Assembly (NCBI GenBank): GCA_043777755.1
Contig: JAYWHK010000153.1
Coordinates: 1-26,597 of the forward strand
DNA: 26,597 nucleotides
Direction: 5' to 3'
Source of the DNA: CANHEE01 sp043777755
GTDB lineage: Bacteria > Bacteroidota > Bacteroidia > Chitinophagales > Saprospiraceae
Shown: positions 1-8,509 of the stretch, piece by piece
Layout of the letters: each line of letters begins with the position of its first letter
Numbering within the stretch: the stretch's first letter is position 1
Notes under the pieces: model-generated
The model's input: the letters and a program-made list of their open reading frames with translations, nothing else
Told to the model about the DNA's origin: nothing
The model's database searches: none
Position numbers and translations under genes: made by a program

Positions 1-80
1 AAAATTATTTAACTTATTTTTCAAGCAATAATAACGCTTTTTTTTAAGACTTTTCTTCTTGAATTAGGGAAATGACATTG

Positions 81-99
81 GACTAAAGTCGCCCCTACA
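81..99. repeat. Half copy of a dispersed palindromic repeat
   Basis: The 19 bases GACTAAAGTCGCCCCTACA recur exactly at 8693-8711, where they form one arm of a larger inverted repeat (8605-8736). Here only one arm is present, with the internal palindrome GACTAAAGTC. The rest of 1-298 is AT-rich, has no credible gene, and serves as the upstream region of the TonB receptor. A weak promoter-like TATTTTG lies at 251-257. Confidence 0.6.
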
Positions 100-298
100 A
101 GAACCAAAACGCAAAAAAAGCCAATTTTTCAACACATTATCCAACAAAAAAGTCTGAAAACAAAAATTTTTACTTTCATACATGAAAATATTTAAAAATT
201 AATCTTTATAATTGTGCAAATTTTCGCTAAACTGTTAAAAACCGAAAATTTATTTTGCAAAAACAATTTTTATTTAAACAAAATTTTTAAATCTTAGT

Positions 299-3034
299 AT
301 GAAAAAAATTTATTCACTGTTTTTAATGATGGTGTTATTCGCAGGAGCGACAATCGCTCAGAAAACACTAACAGGTATGATTAGCGATGCCGCTTCAAAA
401 GAAGCACTAATCGGTGCAAATGTAGCTTTAAAAGGTACAAATACTGTTGTTACCACTGATGTCGAAGGTAAATATACCATCAGAGTTGGTAGTGGCACAG
501 GAAAATTAGTCGTCAGTTATGTTGGCTACGAAACGCAAGAAATTGAGCTTGGCACATCAAGTACGCTTGATATTGCGCTCAAAAGTAGTGGTATTTTAGA
601 AACTGTTTCTGTGATTGGTTCTCGTTCAACAGCAGCACGTACCCGTACAGAAACCGTTGCGCCAGTTGATGTTTTGGACAATAAGTTATTGACTTCTACG
701 GGTCAAACAGAACCAACTCAAATGATGCATTACATTGCACCTTCATTCAACTCATCTCGCCAAACTGTTGCAGATGGTACGGATCATATTGACCCAGCGA
801 CATTGCGTGGTTTAGGTCCTGACCAAGTTTTGATGTTGGTAAATAGCAAGCGTCGCCACAATCAAGCCCTAATCAATATCAATGGTACTGTTGGTCGTGG
901 TTCAGTAGGAACAGACATGAACTCTATTCCTACGGCAGCGATTGAGCGTTTGGAAGTATTGCGTGATGGCGCATCTTCTCAGTATGGTTCTGATGCCATC
1001 GCTGGCGTTGTGAATGTGGTGATGAAAACCTCTGTAGGTACGAGCGTTGCAGCACATTATGGTGCATACAATACAGAATATGAACCAACTTTTGGTGCAA
1101 CAGACAAGCGTAAAATGAACGATGGTCAGATGTTACAAGCAAGTGTTTATCATGGTATGAATGTAGGCAAAGGTAAATTATCTGTTGCAGTTGAGTTCCG
1201 TGACCGTAAAGCATCTAACCGTACTGGTGATTTTTTAGGTACTGTATATAATGCAACAAAAGCAAAAGACGACTCAATTATCCTTGCAAAAGGTGGTTTT
1301 GACCGTACATTCAATATGCAAGTAGGTAATTCATCTTCTCAAAACATCTTGGGTATGGTGAATTTTAGTATGCCAATTGGTGACAATATGGAGTTTTATT
1401 TGAATGCTGGCGGTGCTTCTCGTAAAGGTGCAGGTAAAGGTTTTTACCGTTACCCTAAGCAAAACACACAAGTTATTCCAGAATTGTATCCAAATGGATT
1501 TTTACCAGAGATTCATTCTTCAATTTTAGACCTTTCTGCCTTGGCTGGTGTTAAAGGTACACTAAAAAGTGGTTGGAGATGGGATTTGAGCAACGTGTTT
1601 GGTTCAAACAATTTCCGTTTTGATGTAAAAAATTCTAACAATGCTTCTCAGTTTGCTCAAAAAGCAGCAGCACAAAAAGAATTTTATGCAGGAACACAAA
1701 AATTTGCTCAAAATACCTTGAATTTTGACATTGCAAAAAATTTAGAAATTGGTTCATTGAAGTCATTTAACTTGGCTGGTGGTGCAGAGTTTCGCACAGA
1801 TATTTTTGGTATCGAAGCTGGCGAAGATGCTTCTTGGAAAAACTATGATTTGGCTGCAAAACCACTTCGTGTAGGTGGTTCTCAAGTATTTCCTGGTTTC
1901 CAACCTTCTAATGAAGTGAACGAAAGCCGTACCGTATTGGGTGCTTATGTTGATGTTGAATCAGATATTACAGACAAATTATTGGTAGATGCAGCAGCTC
2001 GTATTGAAAACTATAGTGATTTCGGAGCTAACTTTGCAGGAAAATTAGCAGCTCGTTACAAGTTTGCTGATGCTTTTGTATTGCGTGGAGCAGTGAGCAA
2101 TGGATTCCGTGCGCCTTCTATGCACCAACGTTATTTTAGCAATACTTCTACGCAGTTCGTAGTTTCAAATGGTTTAACAATCGCAAACAATGTAGGTACT
2201 TTCCGTAACGATGGTACGATTGCAGCAGCATTGGGTATTCCAAGTTTGAAAGCTGAAAAATCAACGAATACAAGCATTGGTGTCACTTCAAAATTGTTCA
2301 ATGTTCTTACATTAACTGTTGATGCTTACCAAATTAACATCAAAGACCGTATCGTAATTACTGGAAATATGGCTCGTAATGGTTCAGCAGCAGCAGGTAG
2401 CGCAGGCAAAATCATTGATGATTTGTTAGATGCAGCAAAAGTACAAGACGATGTTACGCAAGTTGCATTTTTCACAAATGCTATTGATACAAAAACACAA
2501 GGTGTTGATATTGTTTTGGGTGCAAGTCCAAAAATCGGTAAAGGAACATTGGATTTCATGGCAGCAGCTAATTTTACAAAAAATGAATTGTCTGGAACAA
2601 CAAGAACTACAGACAAATTGCCAGCTGACGTATTTGGTAAAACATTCTTCAGTCGTTTGGAAGAATCTCGTATCTTAGTAGGTCAGCCTCGTCAAAAAAT
2701 CGCAGCTTCAATCGGCTACCGTATTGCAGGTTTTAACGTAAACGTACGTGGAACGCAGTTTGGTGAAGTCGCTGTTTGGGACGCAACAAATACTTTGTTA
2801 GATGAGAAATTTTCTCCAAAAACAATCATTGATGCAAGCATTGGCTACAAATTCAATGTTGCAACAATCACACTTGGCGCAAACAACGTAACAGATGTTT
2901 ATCCTGACAAAATCGTGAACAAAGGAAATACTTCTGATGGTCGTTTTATTTACAGCCGTAACGTAACTCAGTTTGGTACTGGTGGTCGTTACATCTATGC
3001 TGCATTGCGCATTGATATTGGTGGTAAAAAATAA
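299..3034 (+). CDS. TonB-dependent outer membrane receptor with carboxypeptidase-regulatory-like N-terminal domain
   Basis: A 911-residue outer membrane receptor that would import a ligand using energy from TonB-ExbBD. Residues 1-20 are a signal peptide ending in IAQ. Residues about 22-95 are the CarboxypepD_reg-like beta-sandwich (GMISDAASKEALIGANVALK, then YVGYETQEI) typical of Bacteroidota receptors. The plug domain follows at about 115-245 (TLRGLGPDQVLMLVNSKRRH, then LEVLRDGASSQYGSDAIAGV), and the rest is a 22-strand-type barrel. Length is normal for the family. No SusD-like partner is adjacent, so a glycan-utilisation role is not supported and the ligand is unknown. The first ATG fits the signal peptide, with an A/T-rich leader and no Shine-Dalgarno. 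It stands alone, with its own terminator at 3051-3087. Confidence 0.93.
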   Translation: MKKIYSLFLMMVLFAGATIAQKTLTGMISDAASKEALIGANVALKGTNTVVTTDVEGKYTIRVGSGTGKLVVSYVGYETQEIELGTSSTLDIALKSSGILETVSVIGSRSTAARTRTETVAPVDVLDNKLLTSTGQTEPTQMMHYIAPSFNSSRQTVADGTDHIDPATLRGLGPDQVLMLVNSKRRHNQALININGTVGRGSVGTDMNSIPTAAIERLEVLRDGASSQYGSDAIAGVVNVVMKTSVGTSVAAHYGAYNTEYEPTFGATDKRKMNDGQMLQASVYHGMNVGKGKLSVAVEFRDRKASNRTGDFLGTVYNATKAKDDSIILAKGGFDRTFNMQVGNSSSQNILGMVNFSMPIGDNMEFYLNAGGASRKGAGKGFYRYPKQNTQVIPELYPNGFLPEIHSSILDLSALAGVKGTLKSGWRWDLSNVFGSNNFRFDVKNSNNASQFAQKAAAQKEFYAGTQKFAQNTLNFDIAKNLEIGSLKSFNLAGGAEFRTDIFGIEAGEDASWKNYDLAAKPLRVGGSQVFPGFQPSNEVNESRTVLGAYVDVESDITDKLLVDAAARIENYSDFGANFAGKLAARYKFADAFVLRGAVSNGFRAPSMHQRYFSNTSTQFVVSNGLTIANNVGTFRNDGTIAAALGIPSLKAEKSTNTSIGVTSKLFNVLTLTVDAYQINIKDRIVITGNMARNGSAAAGSAGKIIDDLLDAAKVQDDVTQVAFFTNAIDTKTQGVDIVLGASPKIGKGTLDFMAAANFTKNELSGTTRTTDKLPADVFGKTFFSRLEESRILVGQPRQKIAASIGYRIAGFNVNVRGTQFGEVAVWDATNTLLDEKFSPKTIIDASIGYKFNVATITLGANNVTDVYPDKIVNKGNTSDGRFIYSRNVTQFGTGGRYIYAALRIDIGGKK

Positions 3035-3050
3035 AAAATATTTTGTACTA

Positions 3051-3087
3051 AAAAAGCCATTTCGAGTAATCGAAGTGGCTTTTTTTA
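3051..3087 (+). terminator. Intrinsic terminator of the TonB receptor gene
   Basis: A 15-bp stem (3051-3065 with 3070-3084, one G-U pair) closes a GTAA loop and is followed by a run of seven T. It lies 17 bp after the receptor stop codon. Confidence 0.88.
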
Positions 3088-3138
3088 TTTTTTAAAAATA
3101 AATATAAAAAACTATATGTATTTTTTTATAAAAAAAAT

Positions 3139-3146
3139 TACCTTTG
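3139..3146 (+). promoter_or_regulatory. sucC promoter, -7 element
   Basis: TACCTTTG matches the Bacteroidota -7 consensus TAnnTTTG exactly. The -33 region is only a T-rich run around 3120-3127. The predicted transcript start near 3151-3153 gives a leader of about 48 nt before the sucC ATG. Confidence 0.7.
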
Positions 3147-3199
3147 CAACTGATTTTAAAAAAATTTATAAAAATCGAATAAATTTTAAATAAAAGAAT

Positions 3200-4402
3200 A
3201 TGAATATTCACGAATATCAAGGCAAAGCATTGTTGAAATCTTATGGCGTTGCCATTCAAGATGGTATCGTTGCTTCCACTGTCGAAGAAGCCGCAGCAGC
3301 TTATAACGAAATCGCTACACGCACCAACAACCGTTTTGTTGTTGTCAAAGCTCAAATTCACGCAGGTGGTCGTGGTAAAGGCGGTGGCGTAAAAGTGGTC
3401 AAAAGCGAAGATGATTTGAGAGAAAAAGCTGGTGCTATCCTTGGCATGATGCTAAAAACACCTCAAACACCTGGTGGCATGGACGGTGCAGGTAAGTTGG
3501 TTCGCAAAGTATTTATTGCAGAAGACAGCTACGCACCAGATTTTGATGCTTGCAAAGAGTATTATATGTCTATTTTGATGGATCGTGAGAAAAAATGCAA
3601 CGTAATCATCTACTCTACCGAAGGTGGTATGGACATCGAAAAAGTTGCAGAAGAAACGCCGCACTTGGTTCATAAAGAATGGATTGACCCAGAATTGGGT
3701 TTGCAAGCTTATCAAACCCGCAAAATCGCTTTCAACTTAGGTCTTAGCGGTAAAGCATTCAAAGAATTAGAAGCGTTCACACGCAATTTATACAAAGCAT
3801 ATTTGGGAATTGATGCCGATATGTTTGAAATTAATCCTGTATTACACACTGCCGATGACCGTATTGTAGCGGTTGATGCAAAGGTAAGTTTGGATGAAAA
3901 CGCATTGTACCGTCACCCTGATTTGGAAGCATTGCGTGATGATACCGAAGAAGACCCAACAGAAGTAGAAGCAAGACAATTTGACTTGAACTACGTAAAA
4001 TTGGACGGAAACGTTGGCTGTATGGTGAATGGTGCTGGTTTGGCAATGGCAACAATGGACATCATCAAACTTTCTGGTGGCGAACCTGCCAACTTCTTGG
4101 ACGTAGGAGGCACTGCAAATGCTGAACGTGTTGAAAATGCGTTCCGTATTATTTTGAAAGACCCTAACGTAAAGGCGATTTTGATTAATATTTTTGGAGG
4201 TATTGTTCGTTGCGATCGTGTAGCACAAGGAGTCATTGATGCGTACCAAAACATTGGCGACATCAATGTACCAATCATTGTTCGTTTGCAAGGTACAAAT
4301 GCAGATATTGCTAAAAAAATGATTGACGATTCTGGCTTGAAAGTACTTTCAGCCATCGAATTGCAAGAAGCAGCAGATAGAGTTGCGGAAGTTTTAGCGT
4401 AA
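3200..4402 (+). CDS. sucC: Succinyl-CoA synthetase (ADP-forming) beta subunit
   Basis: The beta subunit of succinyl-CoA synthetase, which with SucD interconverts succinyl-CoA and succinate with phosphorylation of ADP or GDP in the TCA cycle. At 400 residues it is close to the usual 385-400. The N-terminal ATP-grasp domain begins MNIHEYQGKALL and holds the nucleotide-binding loop GGRGKGGGVKV at residues 56-66. The metal-binding segment FEINPVL...DAKVSLDENALYRH lies at about 208-240. The C-terminal CoA-ligase-like domain contains NGAGLAMATMD, FLDVGGTA and INIFGGIVRCD. No sucD is in the window; in many Bacteroidota the two genes are apart. A single-gene unit is indicated by its own promoter at 3139 and terminator at 4420. 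Confidence 0.97.
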   Translation: MNIHEYQGKALLKSYGVAIQDGIVASTVEEAAAAYNEIATRTNNRFVVVKAQIHAGGRGKGGGVKVVKSEDDLREKAGAILGMMLKTPQTPGGMDGAGKLVRKVFIAEDSYAPDFDACKEYYMSILMDREKKCNVIIYSTEGGMDIEKVAEETPHLVHKEWIDPELGLQAYQTRKIAFNLGLSGKAFKELEAFTRNLYKAYLGIDADMFEINPVLHTADDRIVAVDAKVSLDENALYRHPDLEALRDDTEEDPTEVEARQFDLNYVKLDGNVGCMVNGAGLAMATMDIIKLSGGEPANFLDVGGTANAERVENAFRIILKDPNVKAILINIFGGIVRCDRVAQGVIDAYQNIGDINVPIIVRLQGTNADIAKKMIDDSGLKVLSAIELQEAADRVAEVLA

Positions 4403-4419
4403 ATATTTTAGACTTTTCC

Positions 4420-4466
4420 ATAAAAAAACCTTGTAACACAACGTTACAAGGTTTTTTATTTTATAC
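4420..4466. terminator. Bidirectional terminator between sucC and the convergent barrel gene; left copy of a direct repeat
   Basis: A 15-bp perfect stem at 4423-4437 and 4443-4457, with an A run on one side and a T run on the other, works for both converging genes. The stop codon of the leftward gene (4456-4458) overlaps its edge. The whole stretch is nearly repeated at 7279-7327, with differences mostly in the loop. Confidence 0.85.
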
Positions 4467-5238
4467 GATAACGATAACCTATTCTTAAGCCAAGACTACT
4501 ACCAGTTGAGGAAGTCACAACATTGGTTTTAATAGGATTCATTCCGTCAATTGAAGTCCCCACAATAAGATTAGCACCAACAATAGGTTTTAAGCCAACA
4601 TTATGCTCCAATGCAAGATAAATTTCTGAATATTTTTTTAATGGATAATGATACGTAAAGTTATAATTGATTAAAAAAGTGTTTAATGCCCCATTAGCAC
4701 CACCTAATAATAGATTATTTCTACTATAAGTTTTTCCGCCATAAGCAATATCAATTTTTTCTTCAAAAGCATCTTTGTATTGTACGATAGCATCAAAACA
4801 AAATATCAAGCCTCCTCCTATTGAACAAAACGGTTCTTTTTCAGTTTCTTTTTGACTTTTGTCTTTTTTTTCAGTGGATTGGTTTTTAAAAGTATAATTG
4901 ACAATAAATGGTATTTGTTTCAACTGATACCATTGAAAAATTTGCTTAGAAAAACCTTTATCCTCTCTTGGAATATCCTCATTGTAATGTATCCCAACTT
5001 TATAAGTATTGTGCCTATACCCAGTTTCTAATTCAATATTTTTTTTCTTTAATTTCTTACTAAAACAAATTGCAAAACCGTGTGTTAAATAAGGTATTAT
5101 TGCAGATTCACTAACAAGGCTTGTTGCAAATTGTTCTGAATAAGAAACATTAGGAGAATAATTGAGTCCTACAAAATACTGAGCCTGTAAATTAAAGGTT
5201 AAAACGATAAAAAAACTAAAAAACATTATTTTATTCAT
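4456..5238 (-). CDS. Predicted outer membrane beta-barrel protein, function unknown
   Basis: A 260-residue exported protein of no recognised family. Residues 1-20 are a Bacteroidota-style signal peptide ending LQAQ. The mature protein begins with a glycine/aromatic strand (YFVGLNYSPNVSYSEQ) and has alternating hydrophobic strands through to the end (SSLGLRIGYRYRIK), as in PorT/OMP_b-brl-like barrels. A charged, lysine-rich stretch around residues 118-135 would be an extracellular or periplasmic loop. It is the last gene of a leftward pair, but a hairpin at 5297-5352 separates it from the lipoprotein gene upstream, so it may have its own promoter. The barrel call rests on composition and strand pattern only. 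Confidence 0.65.
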   Translation of the reverse strand: MNKIMFFSFFIVLTFNLQAQYFVGLNYSPNVSYSEQFATSLVSESAIIPYLTHGFAICFSKKLKKKNIELETGYRHNTYKVGIHYNEDIPREDKGFSKQIFQWYQLKQIPFIVNYTFKNQSTEKKDKSQKETEKEPFCSIGGGLIFCFDAIVQYKDAFEEKIDIAYGGKTYSRNNLLLGGANGALNTFLINYNFTYHYPLKKYSEIYLALEHNVGLKPIVGANLIVGTSIDGMNPIKTNVVTSSTGSSLGLRIGYRYRIK

Positions 5239-5296
5239 ATATTTAAATTTATCATATTTTAATATTCAGGCATAGCCATCACTAAACGATTGATTC

Positions 5297-5352
5297 ACTA
5301 AAAAATTGAACAATTTAGCAAATATTAAATTGCTAAATCGTTCAATTTTAGT
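5297..5352 (-). terminator. Probable terminator of the lipoprotein gene
   Basis: Inverted repeat 5297-5321 / 5330-5352, 23 paired positions with two extra A on one arm. Read leftward, its single mismatch becomes a G-U pair and the second arm ends in a run of six T, which suits termination after the gene at 5389-6690. Confidence 0.65.
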
Positions 5353-5388
5353 AAAAAATCATTTTTCTTTATCAAATAACACTGAAAA

Positions 5389-6690
5389 TTAAAACCTAAA
5401 AGTTCTTCCTTTCAGCTTTGCACGACCATTAGTTCCCACAATATCATTTCCTACATAATCCTCCCATGTTCCAGCCTTATTAGGGTTCTGATTAGGCAAA
5501 TCAAAATAGCTTATCGCTTGTGTTATGTAAGGATCGTTTTTAGAATAAAATTTCATCTCATAACCTTTATCACAAACAGCGAATACTTGGAGATTTTTTT
5601 TCTTTTCAGCATCTTGTTCATAAATAACAAATGCTAAATCCTCTTCATCTTGCAAAGGAGAAATATAACCACCTTCGTGCCATGCCAGCTTCTTAGGAAG
5701 GTCATCCACACAACACCATCTGTTCAATTTGAATTTACCAAATTTGCCAATTTTATTTTTAACAAAATTTATTGCACTTGGAGTAGCTAAATTGCTTAAT
5801 GACTTACAATTAACAATATGTGCTGCTATTACATAAACGTCCGCACGTCCACCAAAAAAACCTTCGTTTCTATTTTCAATCATAATTGAATCAATATATA
5901 TGTTTTTGGTATCTAAATCTCTTTTTGAAGCACTACTAGCAGGCTGTTGATTCAACTTAGGCTCTACTCTTTTATCTCCTTTTACGATTTTTGAAGTAGG
6001 AGCTTCATCAATTGCTCCTATTCTTTCATTTATTGATACAACCCAAACAAGTTTATCTTTCAAATCTTCTTCATTATCAATAGCGATAGTTCGCCAATTC
6101 ATATTTTCATCAAATTCATATGCAAAAGCCTTACATCCTTCTACATCTTCTGGATAAACAACTACTATAGGTTGCTTATTCGTCACATTGCTAGTTTCAA
6201 AATTAGGAACGTAAATCTGCAAAGAAAAAGTATTTTCAAAATACTTATACCCTAAAATAGCATCATTAATTTCATCTTGGTTTGTGAAAAAACCATAATC
6301 TGGTTTAATCGGTTTGCTGTAAATTTGTTCTGCATTTTCTGAAATAGATTCTAAAAAATTATTTTTTAAATCTATACCGCTTGTACCTGCGACATTTCTC
6401 AAGTCACTTAGTAGAACGTTAAAATCACCGTCAAATTGTTTGGCACATTCAGTGTGGACAATTTCTCTAAATGCGGAATTTTTCGATAAATTTAGTAATC
6501 CAATTGCGGCAGTGTTAACATAACTGTCACTTTTAGCATCTTGGACACTTTCTGACTCTGAAAGATTAAGTGTTTCGTTGTCATTTGTGTTCTCTTTTTG
6601 GCAAGCAAACCAAACCGTTAACGTAACAATAATGAAACTAATCAAAATAAATTGAGTAGCAAAATGGTTTTTTCTAAGAAATTTACTCAT
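5389..6690 (-). CDS. Predicted lipoprotein of unknown function
   Basis: A 433-residue protein not assigned to a family. The N-terminus has basic residues, then a hydrophobic segment (about residues 13-28) ending in WFAC. Cys30 is a plausible lipidation site, although Phe at -2 is not the usual lipobox residue. Residues 31-56 are rich in Glu, Asp, Asn and Ser, a common tether after the lipid anchor. The remainder is soluble, with no transmembrane segment. A basic low-complexity patch lies at about 235-260. Two adjacent Cys in the RWCCVDDLP segment could bond or bind metal. It is divergent from the XRE regulator on its right, which is a plausible regulator of it. Confidence 0.65.
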   Translation of the reverse strand: MSKFLRKNHFATQFILISFIIVTLTVWFACQKENTNDNETLNLSESESVQDAKSDSYVNTAAIGLLNLSKNSAFREIVHTECAKQFDGDFNVLLSDLRNVAGTSGIDLKNNFLESISENAEQIYSKPIKPDYGFFTNQDEINDAILGYKYFENTFSLQIYVPNFETSNVTNKQPIVVVYPEDVEGCKAFAYEFDENMNWRTIAIDNEEDLKDKLVWVVSINERIGAIDEAPTSKIVKGDKRVEPKLNQQPASSASKRDLDTKNIYIDSIMIENRNEGFFGGRADVYVIAAHIVNCKSLSNLATPSAINFVKNKIGKFGKFKLNRWCCVDDLPKKLAWHEGGYISPLQDEEDLAFVIYEQDAEKKKNLQVFAVCDKGYEMKFYSKNDPYITQAISYFDLPNQNPNKAGTWEDYVGNDIVGTNGRAKLKGRTFRF

Positions 6691-6726
6691 AGTTTAAGAA
6701 ATTTAAAAAAAATTAAGAAATATTTG

Positions 6727-6734
6727 TATTTTTG
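6727..6734 (+). promoter_or_regulatory. Candidate promoter of the XRE regulator
   Basis: TATTTTTG fits TAnnTTTG. The leader would be about 135 nt to the preferred ATG at 6877. No good TTG is seen at the -33 position, so this is tentative. Confidence 0.4.
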
Positions 6735-6876
6735 AACTTAAAATATTTGATTAGCCCTTTCATAAATCAAATAATTTTAATCCACAAAATTAATACGCAT
6801 CGCATTACAGTACAGCATTTTTAAGTTATAATTTATGCTAATTTGTAATACTCAACTTAAACTAAATCCACATTTT

Positions 6877-7248
6877 ATGCTTTTAGGGAATAAAATAAAA
6901 AAACTAAGGGAGTTACGTAATTTTACTCAGGAATTTGTAGCGTCAGAAATTGGTATTACCCAAGAAAGCTACTCTAAGATTGAATCAAATAGAGTAAGCC
7001 CAACAATGGAAAGACTCACTAAAATTGCCAAAGCGTTATCAATTGAAATTACAGATTTATTCAAATTTGATGAAAACTTTATATTTTATAACTCTTTTCA
7101 AAACCAAAAAGAATCAAGTAATTACTTTAATTCTGATAACATTTCAAGTAAAGAAGATTTCTTCAAGATTCTACTATCTCAGCACAAAGACGAAGTAAAA
7201 GCACTAAAAGAAGAAATTGTGTTTTTGCGTTCATTGATAAAAAAGTAA
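6877..7248 (+). CDS. XRE-family helix-turn-helix transcriptional regulator with C-terminal coiled coil
   Basis: A small DNA-binding regulator. Starting at the ATG at 6877 gives 123 residues beginning MLLGNKIKKLRELRNF, the standard beginning of an XRE HTH_3 domain. The open frame runs back to an ATG at 6835, but those 14 extra residues do not belong to the fold. The HTH covers residues about 4-61 (TQEFVASEIGITQESYSKIE is the two-helix core). A linker rich in Asn and Ser follows, and residues about 98-122 form a short charged coiled coil likely to give a dimer. It faces the lipoprotein gene divergently and ends against the anti-sigma gene with a shared terminator. Its target is unknown; the adjacent lipoprotein/barrel pair is the simplest guess. 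Confidence 0.88.
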   Translation: MLLGNKIKKLRELRNFTQEFVASEIGITQESYSKIESNRVSPTMERLTKIAKALSIEITDLFKFDENFIFYNSFQNQKESSNYFNSDNISSKEDFFKILLSQHKDEVKALKEEIVFLRSLIKK

Positions 7249-7278
7249 TCTCATTTATGTAAATCAATTTTTGTTTAA

Positions 7279-7327
7279 ATAAAAAAACCTTGTAATGTTA
7301 TGTTACAAGGGTTTTTTTATTTTATCC
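7279..7327. terminator. Bidirectional terminator between the XRE gene and the anti-sigma gene; right copy of a direct repeat
   Basis: Stem CCTTGTAA (7288-7295) with TTACAAGG (7303-7310), preceded by seven A and followed by seven T. It is nearly the same sequence as the terminator at 4420-4466, including the flanking ATTTTAT. Confidence 0.82.
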
Positions 7328-7804
7328 GACCATACGAAATTTAAAAACTATCAATTTTTCTATAAAAAAAACCGTTATGACCGCAGCAATAACACTTAGC
7401 GAAAGCGAAATGCTTTTCCATGGAAAATGAAACGCTGGCAGAACAATTCCCAATGGTTCAGAACTCCCTATATTGGAAAAAGCAAAAAACAATAGCATTA
7501 AACTCAAAAGCCCAAATGCTGCAAATACCATTTTCAAAGGCGTATAATTGGCAGCAAAAGTAGTGGTTTCAAGCGAAATAGACTGTTGTTCAACTTGCCA
7601 ATTTTGCAATAGTTTTTTTGCAAAATCTGGTTTCGGCTTTTCCATTTCTGACATAGAAAAAAGCATTTTTTGAGATTGAATATTGTCAAAACGAACTTGA
7701 ATAGCTGTATTTTTACTTATTTCTTGTTCGATTTCTATTTTTTGAGCATCTGACAAAAGTCCATCTTCCAAATTCCATAATTGCTCGTCTGTTATTTTTT
7801 TCAT
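7322..7804 (-). CDS. Membrane anti-sigma factor partner of the ECF sigma factor
   Basis: A 160-residue protein whose start is taken at 7804, four bases after the sigma-factor stop codon, giving MKKITDEQLWNLEDGLLSDA. The frame can be extended 13 residues into the sigma gene, but the internal ATG matches the usual start of Bacteroidota anti-sigma proteins. Residues 1-88 are cytoplasmic and helical, the expected sigma-binding part. Residues 92-110 and 131-154 are transmembrane segments joined by a short Pro/Gly-containing loop. No HxxxCxxC zinc motif is present, so it is not a ZAS-type anti-sigma. Overlap-like spacing indicates translational coupling, as usual for sigma/anti-sigma pairs. The signal it senses is unknown. 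Confidence 0.75.
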   Translation of the reverse strand: MKKITDEQLWNLEDGLLSDAQKIEIEQEISKNTAIQVRFDNIQSQKMLFSMSEMEKPKPDFAKKLLQNWQVEQQSISLETTTFAANYTPLKMVFAAFGLLSLMLLFFAFSNIGSSEPLGIVLPAFHFPWKSISLSLSVIAAVITVFFIEKLIVFKFRMVG

Positions 7805-7808
7805 GATG

Positions 7809-8378
7809 TTATTTTTTATAAAGGTCAGCGTAATTTTTTTCAATGATTTCTCTTAAACGTTGTCTTGCCCGAGAAAGTTTTGTTTTGGCATTGGATTCGT
7901 TCATTTCCATTGTGACACAAATTTCACTAATTTTTTGTTCAAAAAGATAAAAAAGTGTAATAATTGTAGCATAATCGGGCGAAAGCTCTTGAATTGCTTC
8001 TTGAATTTGCCTTTTTTGCTCATTTGTTTCCATTTGAAAAGCCGCATCTTCTGTCTTTATATTGGGCAAAACTACTGGTTTTTCGTCATTGTCCATAGAC
8101 AATATTTCAGGTCGTTTGGTTCTAATATGGTTTAATGCTGTTGAATACACAATTCGGTAAAGCCAAGAACTAAATTTGCACTCACCTCTAAATGTATTCA
8201 AATAGCGAAATACTTTCAAAAAAGCGTCTTGCGCTACCTCATGCGCATCTTCTCTATTTTTAACAATGCGCAAAGCCAATGTAAAAACATATTTTTCGTA
8301 TTTTTCCACGATTTGCGCATAACCTTGTTGCTCGCCACGCAAAGCCTGCTGTATAATTATTTCATCTGAAATGGTCAT
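7809..8378 (-). CDS. ECF-type RNA polymerase sigma factor
   Basis: A 189-residue sigma-70 family extracytoplasmic-function factor that would direct RNA polymerase to a small stress or envelope regulon. Region 2 is at about residues 22-90 (ALRIVKNREDAHEVAQDAFL, then FSSWLYRIVYSTALNHIR, the -10 recognition part). A poorly conserved linker follows, and region 4 is at about 125-180 (LSPDYATIITLFYLFEQKIS, then the recognition helix MNESNAKTKLSRARQRLREI). Length is typical. It is first in a two-gene leftward operon with the anti-sigma factor. Its upstream region contains two palindromes and a long hairpin (8416-8584), so autoregulation or post-transcriptional control is likely but unproven. Confidence 0.93.
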   Translation of the reverse strand: MTISDEIIIQQALRGEQQGYAQIVEKYEKYVFTLALRIVKNREDAHEVAQDAFLKVFRYLNTFRGECKFSSWLYRIVYSTALNHIRTKRPEILSMDNDEKPVVLPNIKTEDAAFQMETNEQKRQIQEAIQELSPDYATIITLFYLFEQKISEICVTMEMNESNAKTKLSRARQRLREIIEKNYADLYKK

Positions 8379-8415
8379 TCGTTTTTGCTTTTTTAGAATA
8401 AAAACCTATCCTAAA

Positions 8416-8434
8416 TCCTTTCCAAAGGAAAGGA
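8416..8434. repeat. Perfect 8-bp inverted repeat upstream of the sigma-factor gene
   Basis: TCCTTTCC, AAA, GGAAAGGA, 38 bp upstream of the sigma start. It could be an operator or a leader hairpin. No protein assignment is possible from the sequence. Confidence 0.5.
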
Positions 8435-8473
8435 CTTCAATGTGCGTAAAATCAATAATAGATTTGGTTTTTT

Positions 8474-8498
8474 GTTTAAATATTCTGTATATTTAAAC
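8474..8498. promoter_or_regulatory. 10-bp inverted repeat, candidate operator
   Basis: GTTTAAATAT, five bases, ATATTTAAAC. The dyad symmetry suits a dimeric regulator. It lies about 96-120 bp upstream of the sigma gene. No consensus is recognised. Confidence 0.45.
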
Positions 8499-8509
8499 GC
8501 TTCAGTAAA

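Noticed and set aside
3842..4356. Long leftward frames opposite sucC and similar frames opposite gyrA
   Set aside because: They are antisense shadows of strongly conserved genes with no independent signals.
7805..7843. Longer anti-sigma start inside the sigma gene
   Set aside because: The extra 13 residues read as sigma-gene sequence in another frame; the ATG at 7804 has the expected coupling distance.
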